Shown: positions 27,519 to 40,400, counted from the first letter of the stretch. The stretch: 49,877 nucleotides of DNA from Pigoraptor vietnamica (GCA_943704525.1 CALSCQ010002040.1:1-49877); one strand, 5' to 3'. The notes: generated by a model not told the origin, from the sequence alone. Translations and numbers: made by a program.

Positions 27519-28984
27519 ATGGCGACGGAACAGCGGAAGGGACACATGTATGAGGACGCGGCCGTCGGGTTCAACAGGCAGGTGGGCGTTACATGTTCAC
27601 TAAGCAATGGTTGATGGGCGCGCGACAGCGATAGACGCACACACTGGCACGTATTCTCAGTGCGATGTCATGTGCATACCTGCATGTGGGGCATTATATT
27701 CTGTGCCGAGCTTTGTACGCAGTCGAGTGCGCGGCGTGCACTGTTGGGCGCGTGTTGACCTGGCCTGTTTCACGCAGGTGGACACATACGAGGCACACCG
27801 TCCCTCATATCCGCCCGCAGCAGTCGCGTGCGTGGTGGAAAGGCTTGGCGTGACGCGCGACGCGGGCCACGTTCTCGAAATTGGCAGCGGCACCGGCAAA
27901 TTTGTGAGTGCTCGTTTGCGACTCTGGCACATTTTCCTTTCATTTGTCTGACTGAATTGCGGTTCGTTTGCAGACGCGCCAATTTCGTCCGCTTGTCCAT
28001 ACTCTGACGGCCGTGGAGCCAGTGCCTGGCATGCGCGCAAAGTTTGCCGCACTGCTGCCGGACGTGCCCGTGTTGGAGGGTGAGTTTGAATCAGGCTCAA
28101 ATGTCGACATGTACCGCAACGCACTCTGTCAGCTGTATTCGCATTGACGCTGCGCGCATGATAGTGGTCTTCGGCGGTGTAGCGATGTGCGCGAAATTTA
28201 TAGTAGGAAGGCTATTCCGCTGAGAGTGTCGACCACTTGCGCGCAGGCACGGCGGACCATCTGCCCGTCGCGGACGCGTCTGTGGACGGCATTGTCGTGG
28301 CGCAGGCGTTCCACTGGTTCAGCTCCGACGCAACACTGAGGGAATTTCGGCGCGTTTTGAAGCCGGGCGCCTCGGTCGTGCTGGTGAGCGCAAGGAATCT
28401 CCCAATTTGCTGCGTGTTTTCGTGTTCGTTCTTTATTCATGTGCCCAGTTCAGAACCGCGTGCGCCTGCCTATTTTTGTGTAGGCCGTCAACGTCACTCA
28501 GCGTTGATGGAACACACACAGATATGGAACACGCCTGATCCGGCGTACGAATGGATGGCGCACGTGCGGTCGCTGGCCAATGCATACCAGGGCAACAACC
28601 CGCAATACTTTGACGGCTCTTGGAAGGCCGTATTTGACACGGAGACTGCGCGAGGCCTCTTCACCCCGCCGAGGCACGAGGAATTCGGCGGCGAGGCGTC
28701 GATGAAAACGATAGACGAGATTTGGAAGCGGCAATTGAGCGTGAGCTTTGTGGCTGCGCAGACTCCAGAGGAGCAGGAAAGGTCAGTCACGCATGCCTCG
28801 CACGTGCACACTCACACACTGTGTCTGCAAATGAACTTGGCTCCCTATCTTAATCCTCTTCATTTGCAGGCTCCGGCAACGCGTTTATGACTACTGCGCC
28901 ACACTTCCCGCCTTCCGCCCCGGCGGTCCGCAGGCCATTGAGGGGCGGTACAAGGCGGACGTGTACTCGTTTCAGGCGAAATGA
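27519..28984 (+). CDS. Class I SAM-dependent methyltransferase (Methyltransf_11 type)
   Basis: Exons 27519-27581, 27778-27903, 27974-28079, 28247-28383, 28522-28781, 28870-28984 give 268 residues. N-terminal FNRQVDTYEAHRPSYPP is typical of small cytosolic methyltransferases of the UbiE-like group. SAM-binding motif I is VLEIGSGTG (residues 53-61). The acidic residue closing strand 2 is in LTAVEPVPGM, motif II is DGIVVAQAFHWF, and the post-motif reads LREFRRVLKPGASVVLIWN. Similar proteins are annotated as putative methyltransferases in slime moulds and fungi. The substrate is unknown and cannot be told from the sequence. The intron placed before IWNTPDP ends at the ACACAG acceptor (28521), which restores the family's VLIWN strand. 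Confidence 0.9.
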
Positions 28985-30014
28985 ACGAGCAGTCGCCGCT
29001 GACCATTTTCGCTGTTGTGGGAAGAGTCCCGAGCCGAGATCAGCCTCATGGCCGACTGGTGGCTATGGGCCTCGACCTTTCACAGGACCGCTCAGCCGTT
29101 TCAGTCGGCCAGAACAAAAATGGAAAAGGGTTTGCGTCATTTTGTCACCAGTGCGCGTGCGACACGCCACCACTTCACCTGAAACAGCAAAGATGAGGGC
29201 GTGCCTGTTTTGTTGTAAAGTTTGAACGGGCCAATGGGTGTTGTGGCGTACGTGCACGCGCGGTAGGGACAGCGACGCCATTGGACGCTCCACTTTGCGC
29301 GTGTCATTCGTAGAATGTTGCCTAATAAGGCTCGCGAAAAGGGTCATACGATCTAACCCTCACCCATGCTGCGAATATGACGAATCGATATAACCCCCAC
29401 CCCTCACAAAACCATACTGATTGAACGCGACACCTTAACCCTCACCCTATATGAAACATTCCATGTGTCCAGGAGGAGCCCGTTATGGAAATATTTTCTC
29501 GGCGGGGACATGTTCCATTCGCATAATTATTTTGCGATATTTTGCGTTGATTTCAATACATTTTCCATACATTGCTTGAATTATTACCAGAATTGAGGCA
29601 CGCGCCAAAAAACGCTCAATTTGCGGTCACGTGTCGCCCGATCATCAACACAACACCCCAACGTCGCACAGAACGCTCTCCATTTCATCGCAAACACATC
29701 GAGAGGAGGAACGACGCACTTCAAGCGCCCCTTTCTACGTTCGGGACAATTTTCGCTGCGTGCGCAAGGCAGCGTTATCGTTCCGGCCTGCGTGTCGTCG
29801 CCAAGGGCCCGGCATAGCGGCCTTGCACTCGGACCCTTCCGGCGTTCCAGACGAACGTTCTGCGCGCTTCGGCGGTTTCTTTGTTGCACGGGACATCTGG
29901 CTGCTGCCGAGTGACGCGTGCTAAATAGCGTCGTCGAGAACCCCGGCCGCCCGTCGCAGAGCTCAAGAGACCCCCAATTTGCTTTCGTTGTCGGCGGCAA
30001 AGGCTCGCGAAAAG
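28985..30014 (+). other. Intergenic region upstream of the Ca2+-ATPase
   Basis: About 1 kb with no supported gene. It contains three TAACCC(C/T)CACCC stretches between about 29354 and 29450, and an AT-rich block (29480-29590). A GC-richer part before the ATG is likely the promoter and 5' UTR. Open frames here have no recognisable features. Confidence 0.45.
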
Positions 30015-33000
30015 ATGGCGACGTACACTGTGTCCATTTCGCAGCTGCAGTCGCTCCTGGAATGCAAGAGCGACGAGGGCGTGCGGCGCTTGAACACGGA
30101 GTTTGGCGGCGTCGATGGGCTCACGCGTCGCCTCGGTTCCGATGTGCGGGCGGGTCTCCGCAGCGATGACTCTGAGCTGGCTGTGCGTCGCCACTTCTAC
30201 GGCTCCAACTACATTCCCCCAAAGAAACCCGCCTCGATCCTCGAGCTGATGTGGGACGCGCTCCACGACCTGACGCTGATTGTGCTCATCATTTCCGGCG
30301 CCGTCTCGCTTATTTTGGGCGTGACTATCGAGGACCCCGGCGACTTCCACTGGATCGAGGGTGTTACGATTCTCATCGCCGTCGTGATTGTCGTAACGGT
30401 CGCGGCCGTGAACGACTACCAGAAGGAGAAGCAGTTCCGCAAGCTGAATGCCGTCAAGGAGGACGTCTCGATCAAGGTGCGCTCACAACTGCTGCCCACG
30501 CGCGCTGTAAACGTGAAGGCAGGCGTAAGCGAACCGGCTTCTTACCTGTCCTCGCGCGCCTTTTTTTTTTGTTTGACACTCGCAGGTAATTCGCGATGGA
30601 CGTCCCACTGAAGTGTCGACGTTTGACCTTGTGGTGGGCGACGTCGTTCGCCTCGAGGTGGGCGACATTCTCACTGCGGACGGCATCATGATCGACGGCA
30701 ACGACCTCAAGATGGACGAGAGCTCGATGACGGGCGAGTCGGACCTCATCCGCAAGGACAGCGAGCGCCCGTTCCTCTTCAGCGGCACGAGCGTCATGGA
30801 GGGCATTGGTCGCATGCTCGTCGTCGCCGTCGGCCCCCACTCGCAGGCCGGCATCATCACGACGCTCATCACGGGCGTGAAGATTGAGCGCACGCCGTCG
30901 CAGGAGATCAACGCGCAGGTCAAGGTGCCCGTGGAGCATCGCGGCAGCGCCGTCGAGGAGGGCGGCATCATTCTTCAGGAGATCAAGAGCGAGCACCCCG
31001 GCATTTCCGCGGGGTCGCGCGGCTCGTCCATGGAGGACATTGACGAGGACCGCAAGCACCACGCGCGCCTCGAGCGCCGTCGGTCGACGCTCGCGCCCAC
31101 GGAACACGAGAAGAAGGAGGAGGAAGAGGAGGAGAAGTCTGTGCTGCAGGGGAAGCTGGACGCCCTCGCGCTGCTCATCAGCAAGCTGGGCACGCTGATT
31201 GCGCTGCTGACGTTTGTGATTATGGCCCTCCGCTTCTCGATCGAGAAGTTTGCGATCGACCACGAGTCGTGGCACTCGTCGTACGCCAAAGAATACCTCA
31301 ACATGTTCATCACGGCTATCACCGTGCTTGTCGTCGCCATCCCCGAGGGCCTCCCACTCGCCGTCACGCTCGCGCTCGCCTTCTCGGTCAAGAAGATGCA
31401 GAACGACAACAACCTCGTGCGCCACCTCGACGCGTGCGAGACGATGGGCTCGGCGACGACCATCTGCTCTGACAAGACGGGCACGCTCACGACGAACCGG
31501 ATGACGGTTATGAAGTCGTGGTTCGACGGCCTCACGTTCAGCGGCAGCGCGTTCACGCACTCGCTGTCGAAGGACGTGCTCGAGGCGCTGTGCGTGGGCA
31601 TCGCGGTCAACTCTACGGCCGAGATCATCACGACGGCCAAGGGACAGCCGGACCACAAGGGAAACAAGACGGAGTGCGCCCTCCTCCAGATGTCCCTCAA
31701 CGCCGGCTACGAGTACGCCAAGCTCAGGGACAGGTGGGGCTCTTGCAGTGCAGTGAGAACTTACCCTTTTGCGGCAATAATATGCACTCTCGTGTGAAGG
31801 TGTGGAATAAGTTGTGCTTATGCTCTCCTCTGGTTGGTTATCGCATTCTGGCACCCCAACTGACAAAGCAACTTTACGCGCGCAGCCACCCGCGCGAGAA
31901 GGTCTACACCTTTTCATCGGCGCGCAAGCGGATGAGTGCGGTCGCGCACATGCCGGACGGCTCCTACCGCCTCTTCACCAAGGGCGCGTCGGAAATGGTG
32001 CTCACCCTCTGCACCCACGTGATGACCACGGACGGCGGTCGCCGCCCGCTCGGCGACGAGGAGAAGGACCGCCTGCTGAACGGCGTCATCGAGACGTTCG
32101 CGAACGACGGCCTCCGCACGCTCACGCTCGCCTTCCGCGACTTTACGCCGACGACGAACTGGAGCGCGCTCGACGCGGACCTCGCCGAGACGGATCTCAC
32201 CCTCGTGTGCATTGTGGGCATTGAGGACCCCGTGCGCCCCGAGGTGCCGCGGGCCATCCAGCTGTGCCAGCACGCGGGAATTGTCGTGCGCATGGTGACG
32301 GGCGACAACGTCACGACGGCGCGGTCGATTGCGCGCAAGTGTGGCATCCTCAACGACGGGAACGAGCTCGTCATGGAGGGCCCCGAGTTTCGCGCGAGGG
32401 TCCTGGACAAGGACGGCAACATCCGGCAGCACGAGTTTGACGAGATTTTCCCGCGCCTCCGCGTGCTCGCGCGGTCGTCGCCGAAGGACAAGTACACGCT
32501 CGTGTCGGGCGCGATCAACAGCCGGCTCAGCGCCAACCGCGAGGTCGTGGCCGTGACGGGTGACGGAACGAACGACGGCCCTGCCCTCAAGGTGCGTGTC
32601 GCGTGGTGCGACTGTCGTGAGTGCATGCGATCGGGTGTGCTTATATGTGTGGATTCGCGTGTTTTTCTTTTTTTTTTTTTTTTTTTTTCCTTTTCGCCGA
32701 CCACTCTCGCCTGCCGTTTGCAGCGCGCGGACGTCGGCTTTGCGATGGGCATTGCGGGCACATCGGTGGCCAAGGACGCGTCCGACATCATCCTCATGGA
32801 CGACAACTTCAACTCTATCGTCGCGGCCGTCAAGTGGGGCCGCAACGTGTACGACTCTATCGCCAAGTTCCTGCAGTTCCAGCTCACCGTCAACATTTGC
32901 GCCATCGTCGTCGCGTTCATTGGCGCGGTTGTGCTCGAGGAGTCGCCGCTGACGGCCGTGCAGCTGCTGTGGGTCAACCTCATCATGGACTCGTTTGCGT

Positions 33001-33892
33001 CGCTCGCCCTCGCGACGGAGCCGCCCACGGACGCGCTGCTGGAGCGCAAGCCGTACGGACGCAACAAGCCGCTCCTCTCGCGCCGCATGGTGCTGATGAT
33101 GCTGGGCCAGTCGATATACCAGCTGACCGTCATGTTCGTCCTCATCTTTGTCGGGGAGAAGATCTTCAACGTGCCGAGCGGTCGCAAGCTGGACCAGGCG
33201 GACCCGACGGATCCCGAGCCCTCGCAGCACTACACGATCGTCTTCAACACGTTTGTGCAGATGCAGATGTTCAACGAGATCAACGCGCGCAAGATTCACG
33301 GCGAGCTCAACGTGTTCAAGGGAATGCTCGATAACCCGCTCTTCTGCCTCATCTTCTTTGGACAGATGATCGTCCAGGTGCGTGTTGGCGTGTGGCGCGT
33401 GTGTGCGTGCGTGGGTATATGTGTGTGGGGGTGTGTCTGGCTCGCTGTCGTTCTGTCTGCTTTATGCTACCCACTCTGGCGCACGACCAGTCTCCTTACG
33501 CTGTCCTTCCCCCTACTCCCACACAGGCGATCATTGTTGAGTTTGGCGGCCTCCCCTTCAGCTGCGTGCCCCTGACGTGGGACCAGTGGCTCACGTGCGT
33601 CATCATCGGTGCGCTCTCGCTCCCCATCGGCTTTGTCCTCCGCCTCATTCCGCGCGCTCGCGTGCCGCGCTGGGCGTCGTTTGGTCGTGCGCCCTCCAAG
33701 CCCCACCTCAGCCGCGGACAAATCCTCTGGTACCGCGGCCTCGCACGCCTCCGCGCGCAGCTGTTTGTCGTCAACGCGTTCAAGGACGCGATGGTCACGC
33801 GCCACCGCCGCCTCACGTACGTCATGAGCCCCTCGGGCGCCGGCACATACCTGTCTGGACACCAGGCGCGGACTCGCCACTCGTCTGTGTGA
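30015..33892 (+). CDS. PMCA/ATP2B-like: Plasma-membrane-type (PMCA, P2B) Ca2+-transporting ATPase
   Basis: Exons 30015-30476, 30586-31733, 31886-32591, 32724-33377, 33527-33892 give 1,111 residues. It pumps Ca2+ out of the cytosol using ATP. Visible features: TM1-TM2 ([18 protein letters not shown] and [19 protein letters not shown]), actuator motif [12 protein letters not shown]4 [20 protein letters not shown], phosphorylation site DKTGTLT (Asp about 450), nucleotide-binding TKGASEMVL, hinge [12 protein letters not shown], and TM6 [21 protein letters not shown]. The C-terminal [18 protein letters not shown] resembles the calmodulin-binding, autoinhibitory segment of animal PMCA. A charged loop (about residues 300-370, with [10 protein letters not shown]) lies between the actuator domain and TM3, as in PMCA. 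The fourth intron joins MIVQ to AIIVEFGG at TM9-10. All parts needed for activity are present. Plant autoinhibited pumps differ by having the inhibitory tail at the N-terminus. Confidence 0.95.
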
Positions 33893-34288
33893 GCCCGTGT
33901 CTTGGGTCAACATCCCTTCCCGCACACACACACACACACACACACTCACACTCAACATGAGCCACCTTTATTGGGTCGGCCCAATCTTCTACGCTTTTCC
34001 TTTCGCGTCGTTTTTGCGTTTCATTGTCGCTGCGCGTGCGTCTCGCTTTGAAGGCACAAAAAAGAGCACCAAAAGCTGCGTTAATTTGTTGAGATCGGTG
34101 CCTCTCAGCGGTACAGTCAGTAGTCAAACGCCATCGATGTGCCAGGTTGCCTCACTCGCCTCAGTTACTCATATATGCAATCGATTTGCAACGCGCAACA
34201 ACGCTCATCAAAATACCATTTTATGGACAATCGAAAACTGCAACCCTCAAACACGACGGGTGCGATATCCCCTTCACGTGACGGCGCC
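33893..34288. other. Short convergent intergenic region
   Basis: About 396 nt between the stop codons of the Ca2+ pump (+) and PDI (-). It has a CA microsatellite (about 33925-33945) and otherwise AT-leaning 3' UTR-like sequence. No gene is seen. Confidence 0.5.
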
Positions 34289-35432
34289 TCAGAGGTCGAC
34301 CTTCTTCTTCTTCTTGGATCCGCCGCTGAGCACGGCGTCGAGCGTGTTGGGGACGGTCGCCTCCTGCTTGAGGTACTTGATGAAGGCGTCCACCTCGCGC
34401 TCGCCCTGGTATTTCTTCGGGTTGAGCTTGTTGTTGGCGGGCGCAAAGTAGATGGTCGGGTAGCCCTGCACCGCAAACGCCGGGTGCCCCTCGTTGGCCG
34501 TCGCGTCCATCTTGGCAATGACAATGTTCTCCTCCCCCTTGAGCTTGCTCGCGAGCTCGTTGTACTTGGGCTCGAGCGACTTGCAGTGGCCGCACCACGG
34601 CGCGTAAAACTCGATGAGGACGTCCTTTGTCGGGTCCATCACAATCTGGTCAAACGTCTTGCCGACGACCACCGTCGCCTCGTCCGCGTTCTGGCTCTCG
34701 GGGATGGGCGCAGACTTGACGTAGGGCTCCACCGTGCCGTCGACGACGCCCTGCACAAAAGTGCGCAGCGAGTCCACGTTGAACTCGCCAGAGTGGATGT
34801 AGCGCTTGCCGCTCTTCTCGGCCACCGTCACAAACTCTTTCACCTGGACGGCAAAAAGGAAGAAAATTCAGTGCGCGTGCGCAGTACGGCTGAGGGCATG
34901 CTTGTAAATAGTAACCCACGACCCCAGGGTCAACTGAGAGACACGAGCGCAGAGAGCCCACCTCGACGCCCGCCTGCGAGAGCTGTCCGCGGAACTCCGA
35001 CTCGGAGGCAATCGCAAGAATGGCCTTGCCTTGGAAGTCCTTGGCCACCTTGAGGATGCGGTTGCGCCAGTAGTTCGTGCCTGTGCGTGCACGCGCAGTG
35101 TTGTCAGTTGCTTGCGTCATCGATGCCACCACACGGACAGAGCTACAGGATACAAGCCAAAACGAGGGCCAGCGCGGACTGCATGCACGCGAACGCACCC
35201 TTCGCATTGCGGCGGTAGTCGACGTTGTAGTACACGACGACGAGGGGGATGTCCGCCTCGCGCGAGCGGCGCTCAAAGCGGTCGCGCGTCTCGGTGGTCA
35301 TGTGGCTGCAAGAGCCGACGCTGGCGCGGTAGATGAACGACTCGAGCTCGCTCACAGAGTTCTCGCCGGCATACACCTGAGACAATAAAGGGTGGCACGG
35401 ATGAGCGACGAGCGCGTAGACGCATGTACACA

Positions 35433-35482
<50 letters not shown>

Positions 35483-36751
35483 GCGCACACGAGTGATACA
35501 ACTGTCGAGACAAACACAATTGCCAACACCCACGTGCTTGTTCGACTCGCCCTTCACGTCAAGCTTGGGCGGCTGGAAGACAACAACGGCCGAGCCCGAA
35601 ACGTCGTTGGCGGCGAGGAGGGAGGCGTCCATCGTGTGCGCGAAGCGGAAGTTCTCGCGGAGCTTGTCGGCCGCCTGGTGCCCGAATAATGAGTGTGAGA
35701 AGACACACTTCATAGCGACACGTACCATTCATGAAGCACGCACATCCTACCGACACAACACGGTCAAGTGCGGCGTCACCACGCACCAAACATGGAAATG
35801 CACGTCCCGGGGAGTACAAAATAGGCAACACAGGGAGGGAAGGGTCCATGTCGTCCCACCTTCATGAACGTGCGGAAGAGGGCGTTCTCCTTGTCGAAAA
35901 AGCCGACAACGCTGACGTCATCGTGGGCGAGGAAGCGCTGGAGCTCCTCGGCCGTCGTAATCGTCTTGCTGCTGGGGCCGACCTGCGACCGCATGTACTT
36001 GACAATCGACGCGGCATCGCGGCCGCTCTGGTACTCGCCGGCAACTTCGCCCTTGCGGAACAGCTGCGCACGAAGCAACATTTTAGACCATTGCTCGCAG
36101 CCATTGTGCAGCTACTGAACACCCGAGACGCCGACATCATGCATGGTAGCTTCGTCAGACGCACCTTGATCGTGGGATAGCCCGACACGCCATACTTGGA
36201 GGCCAGCTCCGACTCAACGGTTGCGTCCACCTGAAGTGATAACACGCACACGACTAAGATTACATTCCGCGCAAGTGATAACACGCACACGACTGAGATT
36301 ACATTCCGCGCAACATTGGCTCACTGAAGACGCATAAAGGGCACAGTGTCAAAACGTACCTTGCCGATGCGAATCGGAGGGTCATTCTTAAGCAGCTCCG
36401 TAGCCGCCTTCTCGTACTCGGGCTCAAGACGCTTGCAGTGGCCGCACCTGCAACCTCACGTCAGAATAACAGCAACGACAGCGGGACACGCAGCACATAC
36501 AGACACACATAGACACAGACACACAGACACACAGACATGCAAACAGAAGTGGCAGTTGTACACACGCAACGTCAAACAAATACATCGACAGGCATGCAGA
36601 CGCACCAAGGAGCGAAAAACTCGACGAGGATGGCCTCCTCCCGCTGCGTAATCTCATCAAAGTTCGACTTCGTGAGGTCCAGGACGTCGCCGGCAAGCGC
36701 AACCGTGGCAAAGCACGCTAGAAGCGCCGCAACGGCCACCGTTCGCGCCAT
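34289..36751 (-). CDS. PDI/P4HB-like: Protein disulfide isomerase (a-b-b'-a' type), ER lumen
   Basis: Exons on the minus strand: 36751-36606, 36447-36360, 36230-36165, 36063-35860, 35674-35534, 35376-35199, 35080-34962, 34843-34289, giving 498 residues, the usual PDI size. A signal peptide ([20 protein letters not shown]) leads into the first thioredoxin domain with CGHC at about 50-53. The first intron falls inside the Trp codon just before it. The second active site APWCGHCK has its cysteines at about 398 and 401. The b and b' domains lie between, with [15 protein letters not shown] and [18 protein letters not shown] and GYPTIYF carry the conserved cis-proline loops. The chain ends KKKKKVDL, a KDEL-type ER-retrieval signal in the variant form KVDL. 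It makes and rearranges disulfides in secreted proteins. The short region to polymerase theta probably holds both promoters. Confidence 0.95.
35429..35479. repeat. (CA)n microsatellite in PDI intron 5
   Basis: About 50 bases of almost pure CA repeat inside the intron that spans 35377-35533. Confidence 0.9.
36234..36311. repeat. 39-bp direct duplication in PDI intron 2
   Basis: Units 36234-36272 and 36273-36311, both starting AAGTGATAACACGCACACG, differ at one visible base. They occupy most of the 129-nt intron and begin right beside its acceptor. Confidence 0.9.
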
Positions 36752-37439
36752 GTTTGCTCGAATGGAAATATAAAGAGGGTGTGCGAGGAATGACGTGGGC
36801 GGGGTTGGTCGGCGACAGATGACTGCGTCTGAACTGCCCTGTCGAACGTGCGCGCACACACACAAAGGCAGCCAATGCACACATCCGTGTAGCGGTGCGA
36901 GAGACAGAGTCGACAGTAGTGTGTGCCTGGAGGGGTCAAGCGGAGGGAATGTTCGAGGCCAAAGCAGCTGACGGCACGTGTGCGCCCTCTGCTGCCCACA
37001 CAGCGTGTCACACTCCCATTGGCTGATGAAATGACGCATTAAGTTTGATGATGACATTTAATTATGACGTTGTTGTGACGCCGATGGCCCAATCACGACG
37101 AAACACGAAAAGTGTAACAGTTTGAAAGTCGTTTGTAGCGACTTTCTTTTTTTCTCCGTTGCCTCTATTTGCGTTCCGCGTGGGTGCGGCACTCGTCGCT
37201 GTCAGCACATTCCTCGCGCCTTGGCGATAGTGACGCCCTTGCGATTTTTGTGTGGGATCCACTCGGTCTTTAATCGAGTCAGCTCATTTTCACCACAGCG
37301 GAGAGGGACAAGCCAGCGAACACAGAAGCAGCACCAGCGGACGGTATCCAGGGTGCGCCTGTGGTTGTGGGAAATGTGCGACCACGGGGGTCGCGTGGAT
37401 TCTCTCGCAGGCCGATGATCACCTCTTCTCCGCGAAAAG
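36752..37439. promoter_or_regulatory. Divergent promoter region between PDI (-) and polymerase theta (+)
   Basis: About 690 nt between two start codons. ATATAAAG lies about 15-25 nt upstream of the PDI start at 36767-36775. The middle (37020-37150) is AT-rich. A TCTCTCGCAG stretch ending near 37410 could be an acceptor for a 5' UTR intron of the polymerase gene. No coding sequence is supported. Confidence 0.45.
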
Positions 37440-40400
37440 ATGCTCCCCCTCAACAAGCTGTGGCCGCAGCGCAGGCGCTCGTCGTCCGACTCTGCAGCGG
37501 CAAAGCCGTTCAAGGCGCCCGTCCGCGCAGGGCGTGAGGGTGCACCGGCAGTGCCGTCTTCGGCAGTTGCATCCGTATCTGCGGTTGCCCCTTCTCAAGG
37601 TGATTGCTCTATGTGGCACTGCGCTTGTTATCCGCCGGCGAGCGAGTAGGAGGCTAAATGCTCGCTGTCGCCTTGTGGTTTGCGGTTTCCGTACAGGAAC
37701 GGGCGTTGCTGGCAAGCGGAGGGGGGAATGCGGCGGCGCAGAACAGGGGGCGACGAAGCGACCGCGGGTGGAGGGTCCGACGCAGCGCACGGTTCGTAAC
37801 CTGAGAGAGTATTTCGTGCGAACCGCGCCTGCAAATGCGACAGCGCCTGCGGATTCGGCGCCTGGGGAGAGGCAGGAGGGTACCATTGCAGTGCGCATCG
37901 GCGACGGCGCGGCGCGTGACGTTGGCGAGACAGCGGGCCTGTCGTCGTCGTTGCGGTATGACGTGTCGAGCCATTCCCCGTGCGTGATCGAAGACGACCC
38001 GTGCGAGCGCGGTGGTGCCGATGCCCCTGGGGATGGCGGCGTGCTGTGCTATGCGCCGGAATCTCCCGCAGCCACCCGCGCACTTACGACCGGCATCATG
38101 TATGGAGCGGTGAACGAGTCGATTGTAACCGATTCCGCGTTCGATTCGAAGACCCCACGCGTCCTTTTCCCGCTCCACGCCGACTCGCTGCCATCTCCGC
38201 CCACATTAGGCGCCGATTTTCGCGCGTCTGCCGTTTTCGGCTCGCCTGCGCCTGTAGACGAGTCGATGGACGCGTCGCGTGTCGAAAACGGTGCCGGAAG
38301 TCCGTGCGTGATTGAGGAAACTCCCGCTGCAGGCGATCATGTGCTGGAGCGAGGCTTGCGTTCTGACGCAGTCTTCGATGTTGCACTCTCTCGTCCGGCT
38401 CTCGACGCCGCTGCGAATCGAGCGCACTCGTCGCCGTCCGCGGTTGCATCGCCGGGCTCTCCTTTCGACATACCTGCTTATTCGCCGCGGTTCGAGCGAC
38501 AACTTGCGCTCGTAATGGATGGTGTGACACCCGACGTGAGCGGCGCAATGTCAGTTCTTTCGGAAAACCTTCGGGAGGGTTGCGGAGACGTCGGTCGCCC
38601 CGAGGCAGCGGGTGAGAGGGGTCTTTCGGACAGTTTCGGCTCTGCGGACTGCGACGACGTATTTTTTGACCTTGACACGGACGCGTTTGCTCAGCACGCG
38701 GACGGTTCGTTCACGGTACCATCGTACGCATTGGACCTATCAGAGGACGAGAGCTTTTGGAAGAACCGCAAGCGACTCGAAGACCTCGGACTCCCTCCCG
38801 CCGTGTTGGACGCGTATCGCACTCGCGGCATCCGCTCTCTCTACGAGTGGCAGGAGGAGGCGCTTGCGACTGCCGGTGTGTTGGAGGGCTCCCGCAACCT
38901 CGTGTACTCCGCGCCGACAAGCGCTGGCAAGACGATGGTCGCAGAACTTCTCGCTCTCGTGAGGTGTCTGGAGTCCGAGTCGAGCGGTGCTTCGCGGAGA
39001 AAGCGCAAGCGTCGTACGCGCGACCCGCGGTTGGCGAGCGCCCTGTTTCGCGGGCGGCGGCGCGCTCTGATAGTGCTGCCGTTTGTGAGCATCGTGGTGG
39101 AGAAGGCGAGGCATCTCTCGGCGCTCTTTGGGGCGGCCGGCCTCGAAGTTGCCGCCTTTTACGGAGGGAAGGGCGCGGGGCTCGACGGCCTTTGGGACGT
39201 TGGCGTGTGCACGATCGAGAAGGCGAACGGGCTGCTGAACCGCATGCTAGAGGAGTACGGGCCAGAGGGCCTCGCTGACGAGCTGTGCTGCGTCGTCATC
39301 GATGAGCTCCACACTCTCGGCGACACCTCGCGCGGTTACCTCCTCGAAATGATACTGACGAAGGTGCTCGCGTCGCACGCGCGGTCGTCGGGGGATCCCC
39401 ATGGCGCTCCTCCGCCCCAGATAGTGGCGATGAGCGCGACGCTGCCGAATTTGGACGAATTTGCGCGGTGGCTGCACGCGGAGCTCTTCGTGACGGACTT
39501 TCGGCCGGTTCGGCTCGACGAGTATATTCTGCGAGAGGGCGAGCTCCTGTCTGTAACTGCGAATGGGGTGGATAGATCTGACGTTGTCAAGACGTACGAA
39601 GGGGTGCGCACTGCGGCGGACGGCGTGCTCGCTCTGTGCAGCGAGTCGGTGGCGGGTGGACATTCCGTGCTCGTTTTCTGCTTCTCGCGCGTGGGTTGCG
39701 GGACGACGGCGAAAGATTTGGCGAAGAGAGGCGAGTGGGATTGCACCGGCTGGACGGTGCGTCGGTCGGTCGGAGCGGCTGCAGGCGCGCCGGGCTCTGC
39801 TTACCTCGACCGGGGCGAAGAAAGCACCTGGACACGCGCGCGCGACGCCCTACTCGACCGCCTGAGACGGTCGCCTGCGGGGCTGGATGATGTCCTGGGC
39901 GAGACCCTGAAGAAGGGCGTTGCTTTTCATCACGCTGGGCTCACGACAGAGGAGCGCGAGGAGGTGGAGGACGCGTTTTCGCGCGGAATCGTTCGCGTGC
40001 TCGTCGCGACGACGACGCTGGCGTCCGGCGTCAACCTGCCCGCGCGGCGCGTCATTTTCAACTCGTACAGCACCCTGCTGTCGGACAACAAGCCGGACCG
40101 CATGCGCTATTCGCAGATGAGCGGGCGCGCGGGACGGAAGGGCCTCGATACGAGCGGCGAGAGCGTCGTTGTTGTGGACGAAAGAAACTTCGACTCTGCT
40201 GTGAAGTTGCTGGTGGCTTCTCCGTCGAATGTGAAGAGCGCGCTCGTCAACACGGCGCTTTTGGAGCGCGTGCTCCTCGAGGCCATCGTGAACAAGTTTG
40301 TCGCGTCAACGGATGACGTTGCAGCGTACGTGGGCCTGACTCTCAGGGCGCACCAGGGAGGAAAAACAGGTGCTCTGCCGCAGGTGCTTGCATCGCTCGA

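Noticed and set aside
28384-28521. Alternative acceptor near 28484 in the methyltransferase
   Set aside because: It breaks the VLIWN strand; the acceptor at 28521 restores it and the downstream frame.
30472-33299. Long minus-strand open frames (481 and 461 codons) opposite the Ca2+ pump
   Set aside because: They are low-complexity Arg/Leu/His-rich shadows of a strongly conserved P-type ATPase on the other strand.
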